NCBI RefSeq assembly: GCF_003718735.1
Contig: NZ_CP033460.1
Span: forward strand, 248,001 to 312,000
Origin: Staphylococcus debuckii
GTDB taxonomy: Bacteria; Bacillota; Bacilli; Staphylococcales; Staphylococcaceae
Direction of reading: 5' to 3'
Length of the DNA stretch: 64,000 bases
The notes under the pieces are model-generated. The model saw only the letters and a list, made by a program, of their open reading frames with translations, made no database searches and was not told the DNA's origin. Below are positions 56,648 to 64,000 of the stretch, piece by piece (the first letter of the stretch is position 1; each line of letters opens with the position of its first letter). Both the position numbers and the translations under genes were made by a program.

Positions 56648-58153
56648 ATGAAAATCGCAATTATAGGCGGCGGAATTGCAGGATTAGCTGCAGCTGCCAG
56701 ATTATCAGCGCAACATCATGAGGTAACCATATATGAAAAGAACAGCCGAGTGGGAGGCCGAATGTCCCGCTTTACTGACCAGGGATTTACATTTGATATG
56801 GGCCCTACAATTGTGATGATGCCGGATACGTATTATGATGTCTTTCACTTTGCTGGCAAAAATCTAGACGACTATCTAGAGATGAAACAATTGCCCTATC
56901 TATATGATGTCCATTTTGCAGATGATGACAAAATCTCGATTCCGACAGATTTAGTAGAACTACGCAACACCTTGGAAAATATTGAAGAGGGGACTACGCA
57001 TGGCTTTATGCAATTTCTGACAGATATTTATCAGCGTTATGAAATTGCACGAGAGCACTTTTTAGAACGGGCTTTTAGAAAGCCGACCGACTTCTACAAT
57101 CCTTATACCCTCTATCAAGGAATGCGTTTGAAAACATTCGGTAATGCGCAGAACCTCATTGATAACTATGTTGAAAATGACAAAATCAGAAAGATGTTAG
57201 CCTTTCAAACGTTATATATCGGCATTGATCCTAAGCGTACGCCTTCGCTATATACGCTCATTCCTATGGTAGAAATGATGTTTGGGGTGCATTATATTAA
57301 AGGCGGTATGTATGGTTTTGCTGAGGCGTTGAAGCGGTTGAATGAAGAACTCGGCACGCGTATTATGACGGATGCAGAGATAGAAGAAATTGTGATTGAT
57401 TCGCGCTTCAAGCAAGCAGATGGCGTTAAGGTCGACGGTCAGTATGAACACTTCGATAAAGTACTGTGTACAGCGGATTTCCCTTATGCTGCCCAGCATC
57501 TGTTTAAAGATGAAACTCAATTAGTAGCTTATCCGAAAAAGAAAATCGATAAGATGGATTATGCTTGTTCAGCTTTCTTGATGTATATCGGCATTGATGA
57601 AGATTTAAGCGAGCAATTGCGCATTCATAATGTCATCTTTGCGGAAGACTTTGAACAGAATATTGATGACATTTTCAGCGGACGTCTGCCGAAAGACCCT
57701 TCTATTTATTTACATGCACCCAGTGTGGAAGACCCGGCGCTTGCTCCTGAAGGAAAAACTGGAATTTATGCATTGATGCCAGTTCCTGAATTGAAAGTAG
57801 GCCAAGTAGATTGGGAGAATCCAGAAACCATTCAAACCGCGAAACAACACATTTACGCTAAACTAAACAAAGCTGTTGGTACACAAGATATTGAGTCTAA
57901 AGTATTAACGGAAACGATTTTTACACCTAAAGATTTTGAAAATGAGTACAATGCGAAATTCGGCGCTGCATTTGGTTTAATGCCGACATTGGCGCAAAGT
58001 AATTATTATCGTCCGCATAATGTCAGTCGAGATTATAAAGATTTATATTTTGCAGGGGCAAGCGTGCATCCTGGCGCAGGCGTCCCTATTGTCTTAACGA
58101 GTGCTAAAGTGACAGTGGATGAAATGTTGAAAGACATAGAGAATGGCGTGTAA
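56648..58153 (+). CDS. crtN: 4,4'-diapophytoene desaturase
   Basis: 501 aa, FAD-dependent desaturase. IIGGGIAGLAAAARLSA at the start, VGGRMSRF, FDMGPTIVMMP, LAFQTLYIGIDPKRTPSLY and C-terminal FAGASVHPGAGVPIVLTS. It should convert dehydrosqualene (4,4'-diapophytoene) to yellow 4,4'-diaponeurosporene, but the synthase CrtM that makes the substrate is not encoded here. GAAGGTG precedes the ATG. The frame is intact. Confidence 0.88.
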   Translation: MKIAIIGGGIAGLAAAARLSAQHHEVTIYEKNSRVGGRMSRFTDQGFTFDMGPTIVMMPDTYYDVFHFAGKNLDDYLEMKQLPYLYDVHFADDDKISIPTDLVELRNTLENIEEGTTHGFMQFLTDIYQRYEIAREHFLERAFRKPTDFYNPYTLYQGMRLKTFGNAQNLIDNYVENDKIRKMLAFQTLYIGIDPKRTPSLYTLIPMVEMMFGVHYIKGGMYGFAEALKRLNEELGTRIMTDAEIEEIVIDSRFKQADGVKVDGQYEHFDKVLCTADFPYAAQHLFKDETQLVAYPKKKIDKMDYACSAFLMYIGIDEDLSEQLRIHNVIFAEDFEQNIDDIFSGRLPKDPSIYLHAPSVEDPALAPEGKTGIYALMPVPELKVGQVDWENPETIQTAKQHIYAKLNKAVGTQDIESKVLTETIFTPKDFENEYNAKFGAAFGLMPTLAQSNYYRPHNVSRDYKDLYFAGASVHPGAGVPIVLTSAKVTVDEMLKDIENGV

Positions 58154-58230
58154 TGAGCAGATACTTTCTCTTCGACCTAGGTTTAAGCGTTAAGATAAGG
58201 TGTATAAATAACTGGAGAGGTGAATGTTTG

Positions 58231-58914
58231 ATGAAAAAAATATTAGTAGCAGTCACAAATGTATCGAAATATCCAGATTTAGCGCGTCCAACAGGTGCAT
58301 GGCTCGGAGAAGTCGTTCACTTTGCGGATGAATTCTATAAAGCAGGTTACGAAATAGATTATGTCAGCCCAGAAGGCGGCTTTGTACCTATTGATCCTGC
58401 CAGCTTACAAGAAGATTTCATGTCAGATGTAGATTGGAAATATTATACAGATCATAAATTCATGACTCAATTGAATCACTCTTATAAACCTGACGAAGTA
58501 CATGCTGAAGATTACGAAGTGATTTATTACGCAGGCGGACACGGCGTAATGTGGGACTTTGCACAAGATAAAGGATTAATAGAGCTAGCTGAAAAAATTT
58601 ACTCAGATAATGGCTACGTGACAGGTGTTTGTCATGGCCCAGCCGGCTTATTGAATATCAAAAATGACGGTCAGAACTTGATTAAAGGTAAAAGAGTAGC
58701 CGGTTTCTCTAATAGCGAAGAATCTCAAATGGGTGTTGAAGACAACTTGCCTTATCTTTTAGAAGATGCCTTGAAAGACAAAGGCGGCGAATACGAAAAA
58801 GGTGACGATTGGTCATCATTCGTAGTGACAGATGGTCGATTAATTACAGGCCAAAATCCACAATCCGCACAACAAGTTGCATTAGATACGTTGAAAGCAT
58901 TAGGTCACAAATAA
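58231..58914 (+). CDS. DJ-1/PfpI family protein, HchA-like
   Basis: 227 aa. Glu27 in GEVVH, Cys134 in GVCHGPAG and a nearby His form the expected active site of HchA/glyoxalase III-like proteins; GFSNSEE and LITGQNPQS follow. Relatives detoxify methylglyoxal or act as holdases. ATG 58231 has GAGAGGTG 8 bases upstream; the ATG at 58153 overlaps the crtN stop but has no such site. Paralogue of the gene at the left edge of the window. A terminator follows. Confidence 0.88.
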   Translation: MKKILVAVTNVSKYPDLARPTGAWLGEVVHFADEFYKAGYEIDYVSPEGGFVPIDPASLQEDFMSDVDWKYYTDHKFMTQLNHSYKPDEVHAEDYEVIYYAGGHGVMWDFAQDKGLIELAEKIYSDNGYVTGVCHGPAGLLNIKNDGQNLIKGKRVAGFSNSEESQMGVEDNLPYLLEDALKDKGGEYEKGDDWSSFVVTDGRLITGQNPQSAQQVALDTLKALGHK

Positions 58915-58923
58915 TGGATAGAG

Positions 58924-58956
58924 GAAAGACTAAAGTTCCGGCTTTAGTCTTTTTTG
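58924..58956 (+). terminator. Terminator after the second DJ-1 gene
   Basis: AAAGACTAAAG pairs with CTTTAGTCTTT; T run follows. Confidence 0.85.
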
Positions 58957-59077
58957 TGCTCTGCGGATTTTCGGTTGAATTTTTTTCTAGTGGTGATTAC
59001 AGGATGTTCTGAGTTTCGCAACTGAGTTTAGTGGTAAAGACCAACTAAGTTGTATAACGAATAGAGGGGTGAAGCGG

Positions 59078-60028
59078 ATGACGGTTAGGTGTATTTATGA
59101 AGGTAAAACGCACCAGCTTCAATCAACTGAACAGATTCACGAAGTACCTAAAGATAGCGAATTTATTTGGTATGACGTGATAGCACCGACGAATGAAGAA
59201 AAAGAATTTTTAAAGCAGACCTTTAAATTAAGTACGAAAGAAATTGAATCATCAGTATATACTTTATCTCAACCGGATATTTCACGAAATTCCCATCGAG
59301 AAGCACGTCACATTATTGCACATACGTTAGTTGATAAAGATTTTACGGCACGTGCACTGGGGATTACGATTGCAGGTAATACTATTGTCACATTGCATCA
59401 TTCTGAGTTGGCATCGGTTTCTGACGTCAAACAACAGTTGTTAGATCATCAGCTTAAACCTGATGCTGAATTAGTGACTTTAGCACTTTTAGAAAATATT
59501 GTAGATACTTATTTTGTGCATGTTGAAAAAATCGAAGAGCGTGTATTTTCTTTTGAAACATATAACATGGAATCTGCACGAAATAAGAAACTCATGCAGC
59601 AAGTTTTCGATATCAGAGCCGAAATTATTAAGTTGAAACGTATCTTATTACCGATGGAACAGTTGGTCGATACGATTAAAGCATTTGGGACATTTGATAA
59701 AGATTCACAAAAATCTCAGTTGTTCTATGATATTTATAATCAATTAAGACATGAAACTGAAACTTTAGCCTCGTGCGAAGATTTAACAGATGAGATTAAA
59801 GACAATGACCAATCCTATCACACCACACGTATCAGCAAGGTGATGAATGTATTGACGATTATTTCATCTATCTTCTTCCCGCTCTCTTTCTTATGCGGAT
59901 GGTACGGTATGGGCTTCAAATTTATGCCAGAATACGATTGGAAATACAGCTATCCAGTCTTTATCGTCCTGGCTATTGTCATCACTGTAGCTTTAGTGAT
60001 GTTATTTAAAAAGAAAAAATGGTTTTAA
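59078..60028 (+). CDS. CorA-family divalent cation transporter with altered GMN motif
   Basis: 316 aa. Long cytoplasmic N-terminal domain (about 1-255) with helical DIRAEIIKLKRILLPME, then two membrane spans (about 255-310) and a Lys-rich end. The loop between them reads WYGMGFKFMPE where CorA has YGMNF: the Asn of the GMN selectivity motif is Gly. CorA proteins lacking GMN are rare, and the change may alter ion choice. ATG 59078 has GAGGGGTG 6 bases upstream. A split paralogue with intact GMN follows. Confidence 0.83.
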   Translation: MTVRCIYEGKTHQLQSTEQIHEVPKDSEFIWYDVIAPTNEEKEFLKQTFKLSTKEIESSVYTLSQPDISRNSHREARHIIAHTLVDKDFTARALGITIAGNTIVTLHHSELASVSDVKQQLLDHQLKPDAELVTLALLENIVDTYFVHVEKIEERVFSFETYNMESARNKKLMQQVFDIRAEIIKLKRILLPMEQLVDTIKAFGTFDKDSQKSQLFYDIYNQLRHETETLASCEDLTDEIKDNDQSYHTTRISKVMNVLTIISSIFFPLSFLCGWYGMGFKFMPEYDWKYSYPVFIVLAIVITVALVMLFKKKKWF

Positions 60029-60163
60029 GATGAAATTGAATAATTTTTGGAATCCTGGAGTAGATGCAGTACTTCAGGACTTTCTTTTGCTTTAGCGCGT
60101 TTTCAGTCGCTTCAGCAGTGGTATCTAGTATATAAAAGCGACACTTGAAAAGGCGTGAACATA

Positions 60164-60679
60164 ATGACATTAACTTGCATGTATCAAGACGAAAATCAAC
60201 AAATTATCACCACCAGCCAATTAGATAAAGTTCCCAAAAATAGTGGCTTTGTGTGGTATGACTGTATCCAACCTACCAAAGAGGAAAAGGAATATCTTCA
60301 AAACGACTTGAATTTAGATCAAAATGAAGTGGCTTCTTCAATTTACACGTTAGGCCATCCTGATATTTACCATAATGCTGAAGAAGATATTAAGCACATC
60401 GTCGTGCACACATTGGACACGAAAGATTTTTCGGCGCGTCCATTGAATATTACGATTACGGAAAATAGTTTAGTCACGATTCATCAGTCTAAAATAGAGC
60501 TTATCGATTATTTACAAGAATCATTAGAAAAAGGCTCAATTAAGCCGGATGCCGAAATGATTACTCTGAAGTTATTGCATAAGATTATCGAATCCTATTT
60601 TGCTTATGTAGGAGAAATTGAGGAAGAAGTATTCAATTTGGAATATCAAAATGTAGATTCCGATCGTAATAAAAAATGA
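60164..60679 (+). pseudogene. CorA-family paralogue, 5' half of a split gene
   Basis: 171 codons corresponding to the N-terminal half of a CorA protein and similar throughout to the gene upstream (SSIYTLGHPDIY, LNITITENSLVTIHQS). The frame ends DRNKK followed by TGA, where the intact neighbour continues RNKKLMQQVFDIRAEI. The break is at an A6 tract (60671-60676). Restoring one base joins it to the next frame without losing a residue. Confidence 0.8.
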
Positions 60680-61113
60680 TGAGGGAAGTTTACGATATTC
60701 GAGCTGAAATTATTAAATTGAAACGCATTATCTTACCGATGGAACAGTTAGCAGAAACGATTCAGACATCTAATCATTTCAATGAGAACCAACATAAGAA
60801 ACGCTTAGTGCATCGCATCTTGAATCAATTGAAGCATCAAACGGCCACTTTGAAGGCCTGTGAAGAACTAACCGACGAAATTAAAGATAATAATGAATCG
60901 TATCATTCGAGCCGTATCAATAGTGTGATTAATGTCTTAACTATTCTTTCTTCAATCTTTTTCCCACTCACACTTCTTACAGGATGGTTCGGAATGAACT
61001 TCACCAATATGCCGGAGCTTCACTGGAAATACAGCTATTTCGTCTTCATCGGCATTACAGTCGTGTTATCTATTGCGCTGATTGTGTTATTTAAAAAGAA
61101 AAGATGGTTTTGA
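60676..61113 (+). pseudogene. CorA-family paralogue, 3' half with GMN motif
   Basis: 145 codons: REVYDIRAEIIKLKR, then the two membrane spans with GWFGMNFTNMPE (GMN intact) and a Lys/Arg-rich end. It begins with an ATG overlapping the TGA of the 5' half (ATGATG). Translation by re-initiation could give a separate membrane domain, but no ribosome-binding site stands before it. A terminator follows. Confidence 0.8.
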
Positions 61114-61127
61114 GTTGAAGAATTGAG

Positions 61128-61165
61128 ATCTAGACACTTTGCGGAATTTAGTGTCTAGATTTTTG
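61128..61165 (+). terminator. Terminator after the split corA paralogue
   Basis: ATCTAGACACT pairs perfectly with AGTGTCTAGAT; T run follows. Confidence 0.85.
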
Positions 61166-61192
61166 TGTGTAGAATACTTCATGGTCGGATTT

Positions 61193-61362
61193 GCGGATAT
61201 ATTGGCCAAGAATGAAGTCAACGTGTCCAATAAACGGATATATTGGCCAAGAATGGAGGCAACGTGTCCAATAAACGGATATATTGGCCAAGAATGGAGG
61301 CAACGTGTCCAATAAATGAATATATTGGCCAAGAATGAGAGCAACGTGTCCAATATATCCGC
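61193..61362. repeat. Four tandem 41-bp repeats bounded by an inverted repeat
   Basis: Units start at 61194, 61235, 61276 and 61317, exactly 41 bases apart. Each contains ATATTGGCCAAGAATG, then GCAACGTGTCCAATA (first copy GTCAACG). Units 2 and 3 are nearly identical; units 1 and 4 differ at a few bases. The array opens with GCGGATATATTGG (61193-61205) and closes with the exact reverse complement CCAATATATCCGC (61350-61362). Open frames on the minus strand here are only the repeat translated (HSWPIYPFIGH and similar). Confidence 0.85.
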
Positions 61363-61406
61363 GCATCACTCCCACACGCCCCCTCGCATACTCTAAACAC
61401 CACCAA

Positions 61407-61437
61407 ATAAAGCGCACTCTCCGAGAGGTGCGCTTTA
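61407..61437 (-). terminator. Terminator of the small membrane-protein gene
   Basis: AAAGCGCAC and GTGCGCTTT arms with a GAGAG/CTCTC inner part; T-rich on the minus strand. Confidence 0.75.
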
Positions 61438-61443
61438 ACAATA

Positions 61444-61848
61444 TTATTGTCCTGAATCAGTCGCTACATTTTCATCACCAGCAGCTTGTCCATCGTATCC
61501 TGAATTTACCGCAGTACCGGTCTCATCATTAGTAGCAGGTGCATTTACAGACGTTTCCGCATTTTCTGCACCTTGTGTGTCGTAGTTGCTTGGTGCAGGA
61601 GCAACATTCTGCTCATTATAATCTGTGCCATATACAGGTTCCGTAGATACCGTAGCTTCTGTTTCTGTATTTTGCTGCTTATCTTCAGAATCCTTCTTAT
61701 CTTTTTTCGGCTCTTTCTTAGCATCTTTTTTCTCAGAATGATCTTTATGGGTTTTCTGATTTGAGTCGTCAGTAAAGGCTAAATAACCTGTAAAGCCAAT
61801 TCCGCAAACTAGGAAAAGAAAAATAAATATACTTAATATCTTTTTCAA
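61444..61848 (-). CDS. Membrane-anchored low-complexity protein
   Basis: 134 aa. Membrane span at about 4-23 (ILSIFIFLFLVCGIGFTGYLAF with no lipobox spacing I would trust), a Lys/Asp/Glu-rich stretch, then a Thr/Asn/Ala/Gly-rich acidic tail to the end. TTG 61848 has GGAGG 8 bases before it; the upstream ATG is part of that site. Similar in layout to the proteins at 15847 and 16456, without a recognisable domain. Confidence 0.65.
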   Translation of the reverse strand: MKKILSIFIFLFLVCGIGFTGYLAFTDDSNQKTHKDHSEKKDAKKEPKKDKKDSEDKQQNTETEATVSTEPVYGTDYNEQNVAPAPSNYDTQGAENAETSVNAPATNDETGTAVNSGYDGQAAGDENVATDSGQ

Positions 61849-61948
61849 ATGAACATCCTCCATTATTTATGTATAAGTCAATCTTAATTGATTTCAAGCA
61901 TATTTACTATAAGGAATTAAATAATTGCCAATAACAATTAACCACACA

Positions 61949-61976
61949 TAAAAAAACTGAGCGCCAGGCTCAGTTT
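61949..61976 (-). terminator. Terminator after nagB
   Basis: AAACTGAGC and GCTCAGTTT around five bases, T run on the minus strand; the stem overlaps the stop codon. Confidence 0.85.
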
Positions 61977-62706
61977 AGTGAAGTGCTTTAAAAATGATAT
62001 CGTCTACAATAACTTCGACATTTGGATGACGATACAAGATAGAGGCCGGCAACTCCTCAGAAATTTCTCCGGCAGCCAAGCGGCGAATCGCATCGATTTT
62101 TTTCTCGCCAAAAGCCAGTAAGATAATACGTTTTGCCCGCATAATTGAAGACAGTCCCATAGAAACTGCTTGTTTCGGCACATCATCGGCATGTTCGAAA
62201 TGAATGCTGTTCGCATGCAGAGTAGAAGGCGTCAGGTCTACGATGCTCGTGGTACTTTCAAAGGAAGTGCCCGGCTCATTAAAGCCGATGTGGCCATTTT
62301 CTCCGATACCTAGAATTTGAATATCCGGGCGCCCCATTTCATGCAGCAACTGCTCATAACGTGCTCCTTCATCAATTGCCTCATCAGACTTCCCATTAGG
62401 AATATGAATATTGGATTCCTGCCAACCTTCATACTGATTGAATAAGCGCTCATGCATGTAAGTATAATAACTTTGCGGATGTGTAGCATCTAATCCTACA
62501 TATTCATCTAGGTTAAATGTACGTACACCACTGACATCCACTTGATTCGCTTTTAATAAATCGGTAAATTGCGGGTAAAGTTCAACCATTGTAGAACCGG
62601 TCGCTAATCCTAAAATCGCTTGAGGATTATTTTTAATCGTCTTTAATAACGCAATTGCGGTATACTTACTCGCTGTACTTTTATCTTTCAAGTTATAAAT
62701 GTTCAT
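61975..62706 (-). CDS. nagB: Glucosamine-6-phosphate deaminase
   Basis: 243 aa. Converts glucosamine 6-phosphate to fructose 6-phosphate and ammonia. Motifs: LGLATGSTMVELY, FNLDEYVGL (catalytic Asp), GIGENGHIGFNEPG, and a late HPNVEVIVDD. ATG 62706 has GGGAG upstream; the open frame further upstream overlaps nanE and is not needed. Forms an operon with nanE, joining sialic-acid/ManNAc and amino-sugar use. Confidence 0.92.
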   Translation of the reverse strand: MNIYNLKDKSTASKYTAIALLKTIKNNPQAILGLATGSTMVELYPQFTDLLKANQVDVSGVRTFNLDEYVGLDATHPQSYYTYMHERLFNQYEGWQESNIHIPNGKSDEAIDEGARYEQLLHEMGRPDIQILGIGENGHIGFNEPGTSFESTTSIVDLTPSTLHANSIHFEHADDVPKQAVSMGLSSIMRAKRIILLAFGEKKIDAIRRLAAGEISEELPASILYRHPNVEVIVDDIIFKALH

Positions 62707-62734
62707 TACTTTGACTCTCCCAACTTGCTTATGT

Positions 62735-63403
62735 CTATTCTTTTGCTGCTTGTACAAAACGTTCGGTAATCTGTTTCGGACGAGTTATCGCGCCGCCTAC
62801 TACTGTACAATGAATGCCCAGGTTGTTGACAGTTCGATACATTTCCGGGGTAATCACATTGCCCTCCGCAATCACTTTGGCCTCCACCTTTTCCAAGATT
62901 TCTTTTAAAAAAGCAAAGTCATTCTCGTACAAGATGTGCCCTTTAGTATAGTGGGTGTAGCCACGAAGTGTCGTTCCAATGTAATCGAAGCCTAGTTGCT
63001 CCGCATTGATGGCTTCGTCTACGGTAGAAATGTCCGCCATAATTTCTGTGTGAGGCGAATGTTCGCGAATATAAGCGACTAATTCAGCTAAGGTTTCTTG
63101 AGGGCGCTCTTGCTTTGTGGCATCTAGTGCGATGACATCACAACCGCTTGCAATTAATTCATCGACTTCCTTAGACGTAGCTGTGATAAACACCTCAGAA
63201 CCTTCGTAATCTCGCTTTACAATACCAATGACAGGCAGGGGCACCTCTGCTTTGATCGCTTCAATATCTTCCTTAGTATTGGCGCGAATTCCGACTGCTC
63301 CGCCTTCATAAGCTGCGAGGGCTAATTTCGACATAATAAATGATGAATGTAACGGTTCATCAGGTAATGCTTGGCATGAAACAATTAATCCTTGTGGTAA
63401 CAT
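62735..63403 (-). CDS. nanE: N-acetylmannosamine-6-phosphate 2-epimerase
   Basis: 222 aa, the usual length. Opens [18 protein letters not shown]; has [27 protein letters not shown] (catalytic Lys), [12 protein letters not shown] and VIAEGNV (catalytic Glu). Turns ManNAc-6-P into GlcNAc-6-P. ATG 63403 is chosen because GGAG lies 9 bases upstream. 28 bases before nagB. No nanA or nanK is inside the window, though they may lie beyond the right edge. Confidence 0.92.
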   Translation of the reverse strand: MLPQGLIVSCQALPDEPLHSSFIMSKLALAAYEGGAVGIRANTKEDIEAIKAEVPLPVIGIVKRDYEGSEVFITATSKEVDELIASGCDVIALDATKQERPQETLAELVAYIREHSPHTEIMADISTVDEAINAEQLGFDYIGTTLRGYTHYTKGHILYENDFAFLKEILEKVEAKVIAEGNVITPEMYRTVNNLGIHCTVVGGAITRPKQITERFVQAAKE

Positions 63404-63509
63404 TCCGACACACTCCATCTCTTTTTGTATTTGTAAATTAAGTAGGCAGTTCCCTTTATCACTTTTATCATAGCACCAAGAAATTTTTAATCAATCGATA
63501 ATCATAAAT

Positions 63510-63524
63510 TGAAAAAGATTTTCA
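63510..63524. promoter_or_regulatory. Candidate operator between nanE and the RpiR gene
   Basis: The perfect inverted repeat TGAAAA-AGA-TTTTCA lies midway between the two divergent genes. Its place fits control of both by the RpiR-family regulator. Confidence 0.45.
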
Positions 63525-63566
63525 TTTATATTACAGTTAACCTAAGAAGAAGAGGGGGACGAGGCA

Positions 63567-64000
63567 GTGAAGTTTGAAAATCGCGTTCAGCAAAGCCGTC
63601 ATTTACTGACGAAAATGGATAAGAAGATTGTAGCGTTTATACAAGAAAATGAATTGGATGATAGTTTCTCAACTATTAATTCGTTGGCACACGCAATCGG
63701 CACATCACCAGCCACCATTACACGTTTCAGCAATAAATTAAATTATGCGAACTTCCAAGATATGAAATTCAATCTGCAACATGAGAAGTCTGAAAGAGTA
63801 GTGGAAAATGCGCCATTAGTCCAGCAAATCCATCGTTACCATCAAAATATTATTCAACAAACAGGAGAATTTATTTCCGAGGAAAAAATCAAGCGCTTCG
63901 CACACTATTTGAAAACCAGTCGCCAAGTCAACTACGCAGGACTAGGTAGTTCAGGATTGACTGCAAGCGAATTTTACTATCGCACCTTACGCATGGGAGT
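63567..64000 (+). CDS. RpiR/MurR-family regulator (5' part)
   Basis: 144 codons before the window ends. N-terminal RpiR helix-turn-helix (about 1-77: STINSLAHAIGTSPATITRFSNKLNYANFQDMK) and the start of a SIS sugar-phosphate-binding domain (VNYAGLGSSGLTASEFYYR). GTG start with AGGGGG 8 bases upstream. Divergent from nanE-nagB; probably senses an amino-sugar phosphate of that pathway and controls these genes. Confidence 0.87.
   Translation, partial: MKFENRVQQSRHLLTKMDKKIVAFIQENELDDSFSTINSLAHAIGTSPATITRFSNKLNYANFQDMKFNLQHEKSERVVENAPLVQQIHRYHQNIIQQTGEFISEEKIKRFAHYLKTSRQVNYAGLGSSGLTASEFYYRTLRMG

Noticed and set aside
58153..58230. Longer start for the DJ-1 gene overlapping the crtN stop
   Set aside because: No ribosome-binding site before ATG 58153 and the extra residues do not fit the family start; GAGAGGTG lies before ATG 58231.
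61193..61362. Possible CRISPR array
   Set aside because: The units are contiguous without unique spacers, and no cas gene is in the window.
61087..61441. Several overlapping minus-strand frames with repeated Trp/Ile/Gly-rich peptides
   Set aside because: They are the 41-bp DNA repeat translated; since 41 is not a multiple of 3 the peptide changes frame each unit. No ribosome-binding site.

Overview
The window is chromosomal DNA of a low-G+C Gram-positive bacterium, almost certainly a coagulase-negative Staphylococcus. This rests on a SasF-type LPKAG surface protein beside a glucosaminidase/CHAP autolysin, three IsaB-family secreted proteins, a staphyloxanthin (crt) operon, the staphylococcal fad gene order (fadX-E-D-B-A) near rbs genes and teichoic-acid polymerases, and a nanE/nagB locus. 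The lack of crtM suggests a pigment-defective lineage. A member of the S. carnosus group is my guess, from memory only. No rRNA, tRNA, prophage, insertion sequence or CRISPR array was seen.

Layout. 1-6.4 kb: end of a DJ-1/PfpI gene, a sirtuin, a CPBP membrane protease, SasF and a two-domain autolysin. 6.6-12.6 kb: a YhgE/Pip membrane protein and a two-gene osmoprotectant ABC transporter (opuA type). 12.6-21.7 kb: an accessory-looking stretch with a decayed DASS transporter, a YheC/YheD-like ATP-grasp gene behind an 18-codon ORF, an SDR enzyme, two membrane-anchored low-complexity proteins (one with an EF-hand loop), a MarR regulator with a flavin oxidoreductase, and an ABC permease lacking its 5' end. 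21.9-26.3 kb: three isaB paralogues, then a coupled pair made of a PrsW-like protease with zinc ribbons and a zinc-ribbon membrane protein. 27-30.4 kb: rbsR and rbsUDK with an operator palindrome and a cre site. 30.5-38.4 kb: the fatty-acid degradation cluster on the minus strand. 38.7-43.9 kb: two large TagF/TarF-type polymerases. 44-46.3 kb: a UvrA2-like protein. 46.7-51.2 kb: a beta-glucoside system (LicT, RAT/terminator, PTS, 6-phospho-beta-glucosidase). 51.4-53.2 kb: a phosphatase, DUF896 and an LLM flavoprotein. 53.5-58.2 kb: crtOPQN behind a SigB-like promoter. 58.2-61.9 kb: a second DJ-1 protein, two CorA-type genes (one split), a 41-bp tandem repeat and a small membrane protein. 62-64 kb: nagB, nanE and the start of a divergent RpiR regulator.

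Common themes are carbon-source control (candidate cre sites at rbs, fad and bgl) and gene decay or slippage: frameshifts at the A8 tract of the beta-glucoside PTS gene and the A6 tract of a corA paralogue, a truncated ABC permease, a DASS remnant and a crt operon without its first enzyme. The parts least explained by known families are the PrsW/zinc-ribbon pair, the ATP-grasp gene with its short upstream ORF, and the 41-bp repeat array bounded by an inverted repeat.
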